From NCBI GenBank assembly GCA_030670005.1, contig DAOVCL010000095.1, positions 1-7,722 on the forward strand: a DNA stretch of 7,722 nt. Direction: 5' to 3'. This document shows positions 5,592-7,722 of this stretch, in pieces. Numbering within the stretch: position 1 is the stretch's first letter; each line of letters starts with the position of its first letter. The DNA is from Candidatus Zixiibacteriota bacterium. Lineage in GTDB: Bacteria > SM23-81 > DAOVCL01. The notes under the pieces are model-generated. The model was given only the letters and a program-made list of their open reading frames with translations. It searched no databases and was not told the origin of the DNA. Both the position numbers and the translations under genes were made by a program.

Positions 5592-5620
5592 TTCGGAATT
5601 TCTTAGAAATTCCGAAATGT
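5588..5620. repeat. Near-perfect palindrome with 14-bp arms
   Basis: ATTTCGGAATTTCT (5590-5603) and its exact reverse complement (5605-5618) are separated by a single T, and pairing extends by a G-T and an A-T pair to 5588/5620. With almost no loop it suits a DNA-level site, such as a dimeric regulator operator or cruciform, better than a terminator, and no T-run follows on either strand. On the minus strand TATACA lies directly upstream, so a promoter-operator for the 4425-5306 gene is conceivable, but I find no matching -35. Confidence 0.6.
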
Positions 5621-5672
5621 ATAGTTACCTATGATAATTGGTAGTTGACTGCAAGGCCAGGAATTACCCCCT

Positions 5673-5707
5673 AAAAAGATAAGGCCGGGGAAATCCCTGG
5701 CCTTATC
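5673..5707 (-). terminator. Strong rho-independent terminator after the 549-residue foldase
   Basis: On the minus strand GATAAGGCC (5707-5699) pairs with GGCCTTATC (5686-5678). Inside, GGG/CCC closes an ATTT loop beyond one mismatch, giving a 12-bp hairpin followed directly by TTTTT (5677-5673). It lies 21 nt past the stop codon. A further copy of one arm, AAGGCCAGG at 5653-5661, could pair with CCTGGCCTT at 5696-5704 as a competing fold. Confidence 0.85.
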
Positions 5708-5728
5708 CCGTAATATAAGCTTACTATA

Positions 5729-7378
5729 CTATCCCTTGGCTTTGACCGTGGATTCCAAGAGCTTCTCATCGATGATTATCTTCACCTTTTCCCTCATATT
5801 TTCCAGCCAGTCAGCCTTTACCTTCTTCCTCTTCTCCGCCAGGGCCAGGTTCTTGGCCTTCTCTTGCACCTCCTCCAAGGGCTGAAGACTCTCTTCCTTT
5901 TTTCCTATAAGCTTGATTATCGACCAATTATTCCCTTTGGTCTTTATTGGCCCGGCAAGCTTGCCTTTCTTCAAATTCCAAGCGGCCTTGAATAGCTCCG
6001 GATAACGCCTCTCCTCGAAGTAACCCATCTCCCCACCCTTCTTGGCAGCCCACTTGCGGAGTGACTTTTCCTTGGCCAGCTTTTTGAAGCTGGCTCCCCG
6101 TTTGATCCTCTTCAGCAGCTTCTCCGCCTCTTCCTTGGTCTTCACTTGTATCTCCTTTACATTCACTTGGGCGGCGACCTTAAACCGGTCCTGGTGCGAT
6201 TGATAACACTCCTTAATCTCCTCATCGGATACGGTAACATCCTTGGGGAGAACCTCCCTTTGCATCTTGGTGAGAAGTATCTTCTCCTCGGACTCCTTGA
6301 GTGCCTTTTTGAACTCCTTGGCAGACTCAATCCCCTCCCTTTTGGCCGCATCAGCCAACAGGTCTTGCATCAGGGCCCCCTCGACGAAGTTCTTTACATC
6401 CTCTTCCTTTTCGAACTTGAGACGTCTGAAGGGCCCGGTCTTAGCCAACTCATCTGCAAATCTACCCAGAGTCCACTCCCCACCTTTATACTCCAAAAGA
6501 ACAATTTTCTTCTCCTTGTCTGTAAACTCGATTTTGCCTTTTGTCTCTTTAGCCTTGGAGATCACCAGTTTCAGAGCCTTGGGGGCAAAATTCAAATTTG
6601 CCCTCTTTTTCAGTTGATCCATATACCCCTCTACCCTCTCCTTCTCCCTGCTCCCCTTGAGCTGAGACTCTATCTGGGGTTTCATCTTGTCAAATGGCTC
6701 CCTTTTGGCCTCCCTTTTCTCCTCCACCTTGATGATGTGCCAACCAAATCGGCTCTTCACTGGTGAAGAAATCTCTCCGGGCTTAAGCCTAAAGGCAACT
6801 TCCTGGAAAGGTCCAACCATTCTTCCCCACTTAAAGAACCCCAGATCCCCACCCTTGTCCTTGGTCGATGGATCTGTGGATTTCTCCTTGGCCAGTTGGG
6901 CGAAATCTGCCCCCTTGTCCAGCTCCTCCTTGATCTTCTTCGCCTCCTCCTCGGTCTTAACCAGGATATGACGAGCCCTCACCTCAAACTCCAGTTTGTC
7001 ATAATGTCTCTTCACATCGGCATTGCTAACCTTTACCTTGTCCCTTATCTCCTTCTCGTAGAGGACCCGCAGGAGGAGCCTTGACTTGCCTTCCTCCAAC
7101 TGCTTCTTTACCTCCGGTGACTCATTTAGCTTCTGCTCATAGGCTCCGATGATCATCAGCTTATCATCTATGATCAGATCTAATGTCTTCCTCCTGATCT
7201 CTAACTCCTGCTGGGGAGAGGAAAACTTCTGCTGCAACCCCCTCTCCCACCTCTGCTCAAACTCGCTCAGGGTAACCTGATGGTCTCCTACCCGAGCTAA
7301 GATCTTCTCATCCCTCTTCCCACACCCACCCAGGGCCAGAATAAGGCCCAGAAGAATCAGAGAAGAATACCTTTTCAC
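5729..7378 (-). CDS. Duplicated parvulin lipoprotein foldase (SurA/PpiD-like)
   Basis: A 549-residue Lys/Glu-rich protein. A lipoprotein signal with lipobox LGGC (Cys19) predicts membrane anchoring; Gly20 at +2 gives no inner-membrane retention signal of the E. coli Asp type. The order is N-terminal chaperone segment (20-130, ILARVGDHQVTLSEFE), parvulin 1 (131-221; RARHILV with His137, GGDLGFF, GWHI with His214), a long second helical segment (230-400), parvulin 2 (402-492) and a C-terminal helix. Parvulin 2 has lost both histidines (Glu409 in VKEIQV, Ser486 in NWSII), so it is likely structural. Most PpiC lipoproteins near mfd have one parvulin domain; this looks like a duplication of the whole unit. 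Start is GTG 7378 with AGGAG six bases upstream. It lies 44 nt after mfd, probably co-transcribed, and ends at the strong terminator. Confidence 0.9.
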   Translation of the reverse strand: MKRYSSLILLGLILALGGCGKRDEKILARVGDHQVTLSEFEQRWERGLQQKFSSPQQELEIRRKTLDLIIDDKLMIIGAYEQKLNESPEVKKQLEEGKSRLLLRVLYEKEIRDKVKVSNADVKRHYDKLEFEVRARHILVKTEEEAKKIKEELDKGADFAQLAKEKSTDPSTKDKGGDLGFFKWGRMVGPFQEVAFRLKPGEISSPVKSRFGWHIIKVEEKREAKREPFDKMKPQIESQLKGSREKERVEGYMDQLKKRANLNFAPKALKLVISKAKETKGKIEFTDKEKKIVLLEYKGGEWTLGRFADELAKTGPFRRLKFEKEEDVKNFVEGALMQDLLADAAKREGIESAKEFKKALKESEEKILLTKMQREVLPKDVTVSDEEIKECYQSHQDRFKVAAQVNVKEIQVKTKEEAEKLLKRIKRGASFKKLAKEKSLRKWAAKKGGEMGYFEERRYPELFKAAWNLKKGKLAGPIKTKGNNWSIIKLIGKKEESLQPLEEVQEKAKNLALAEKRKKVKADWLENMREKVKIIIDEKLLESTVKAKG

Positions 7379-7389
7379 CTCTTGCTCCT
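7379..7389 (-). promoter_or_regulatory. Ribosome binding site that fixes the GTG start of the 549-residue foldase
   Basis: AGGAG (7389-7385) sits six bases before GTG 7378. The next codons, Lys-Arg, begin a typical lipoprotein signal, so a non-ATG start is well supported. Confidence 0.75.
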
Positions 7390-7422
7390 TTCCTTAAAGG
7401 TTTACTTGGTGAATATATATGG

Positions 7423-7722
7423 TCACTTCCATCTTTGCAAGATATTTTTTGCCTTTTCTATCCACTTTTTCCCATCCACCTCATTTAGGGGAGAATTTAT
7501 CTCCAATCTTTCCCCCTGGCTAAACTCCACCGGGAGGGGCAACCTGAGAAGTTCCTTCATCTCCTCCTGGGAGGGGATAACGCCTTTCTCATAGGAGAAA
7601 ACGAGCTTTCCCTCCCTGAGCCAAACCTGGGAAATTCCCTTCTTCCCAGCTAAAAGGGCCACCTCAACTCTGTCAAAAAGGTATCCTGTCCCCTGCGGGA
7701 GTTTCCCATACCTGTCCTCAGT
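7423..7722 (-). CDS. mfd: Transcription-repair coupling factor Mfd, C-terminal part (partial)
   Basis: The last 99 residues of a protein entering from the right edge. It opens TEDRYGKLP and continues YLFDRVEVALLAGKKGI, the start of the C-terminal TRCF (D7) domain of Mfd, where the family has (E/D)DR(F/Y)GxLP followed by an arginine- and leucine-rich helix ending KxxGI. Mfd is an ATP-driven translocase that removes stalled RNA polymerase at DNA lesions and recruits UvrA; D7 is autoinhibitory and blocks the UvrA-binding surface until engaged. The helicase and polymerase-binding domains lie outside the window. A following PpiC lipoprotein gene and surA nearby are the usual context for mfd in several diderm groups. 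Confidence 0.88.
   Translation of the reverse strand, partial: TEDRYGKLPQGTGYLFDRVEVALLAGKKGISQVWLREGKLVFSYEKGVIPSQEEMKELLRLPLPVEFSQGERLEINSPLNEVDGKKWIEKAKNILQRWK

Larger units (their letters stand above)
5307..5728. other. Structured non-coding region between the two lipoprotein foldases
   Basis: 422 bp holding, from high to low coordinate, the terminator of the upstream foldase, the 14-bp palindrome, the hairpin array, and about 110 bp before the next gene with small hairpins (for example CCGAT/ATCGG near 5376-5387 and CCCT/AGGG near 5396-5406). No coding region is convincing on either strand. Confidence 0.55.

Noticed and set aside
6146..6766. A 206-residue plus-strand open frame
   Set aside because: It is antisense to the well-supported 549-residue lipoprotein and is leucine-rich because the sense strand is Lys/Glu-rich.

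Overview
The window looks like a chromosomal segment from a Gram-negative-type (diderm) bacterium. It carries the end of mfd, a SurA-type periplasmic chaperone and two lipoprotein parvulins, which belong to an envelope with an outer membrane. I cannot name the phylum. The order mfd, PpiC lipoprotein(s), surA is familiar from Geobacter-like Deltaproteobacteria and several uncultivated diderm lineages. The proteins are rich in Lys, Glu and Arg, which hints at a warm or anaerobic habitat, but that is only inference. All credible genes are on the minus strand, so transcription runs from high to low coordinates.

Layout from high to low coordinates. 7722-7423: C-terminal 99 residues of Mfd, running off the window. 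7378-5729: a 549-residue lipoprotein with one intact-looking and one degenerate parvulin domain, 44 nt after mfd. 5707-5673: a strong intrinsic terminator. 5620-5441: a dense array of hairpins, including a perfect 14-bp inverted repeat, with a 10-bp direct repeat near each end. 5306-4425: a second parvulin-type lipoprotein. 4424-4049: a non-coding stretch with a good promoter embedded in short TTCGGTGT repeats. 4048-3044: a SAM-dependent methyltransferase of unknown substrate. 2824-1997: a gene graveyard, with N- and C-terminal remnants of what looks like a ThaI-family restriction endonuclease, a small four-cysteine zinc-ribbon ORF and a 57-residue ORF that looks like a protein fragment. 1996-1647: non-coding, with a CGCAAAG-type repeat element. 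1646-339: surA, with two parvulin domains that both keep their histidines. 342-76: an S4-domain RNA-binding protein of RqcP/Hsp15 type, overlapping surA by 4 nt and ending in an intrinsic terminator.

The three foldase genes make one functional theme: delivery and folding of outer-membrane and periplasmic proteins by SurA/PpiD-like chaperones, two of them anchored as lipoproteins. The 2.8 kb between the second foldase and surA has a different character (orphan methyltransferase, decayed restriction gene, intergenic repeats) and is most simply read as accessory DNA inserted into a once tighter mfd-ppiC-ppiC-surA-S4 cluster.

I do not see a clear new defence or metabolic system. The points that most deserve a second look are the hairpin array at 5441-5620, the restriction-gene relic with its two neighbouring small ORFs, the repeats overlapping the methyltransferase promoter, and the graded loss of parvulin active-site histidines across the paralogues.
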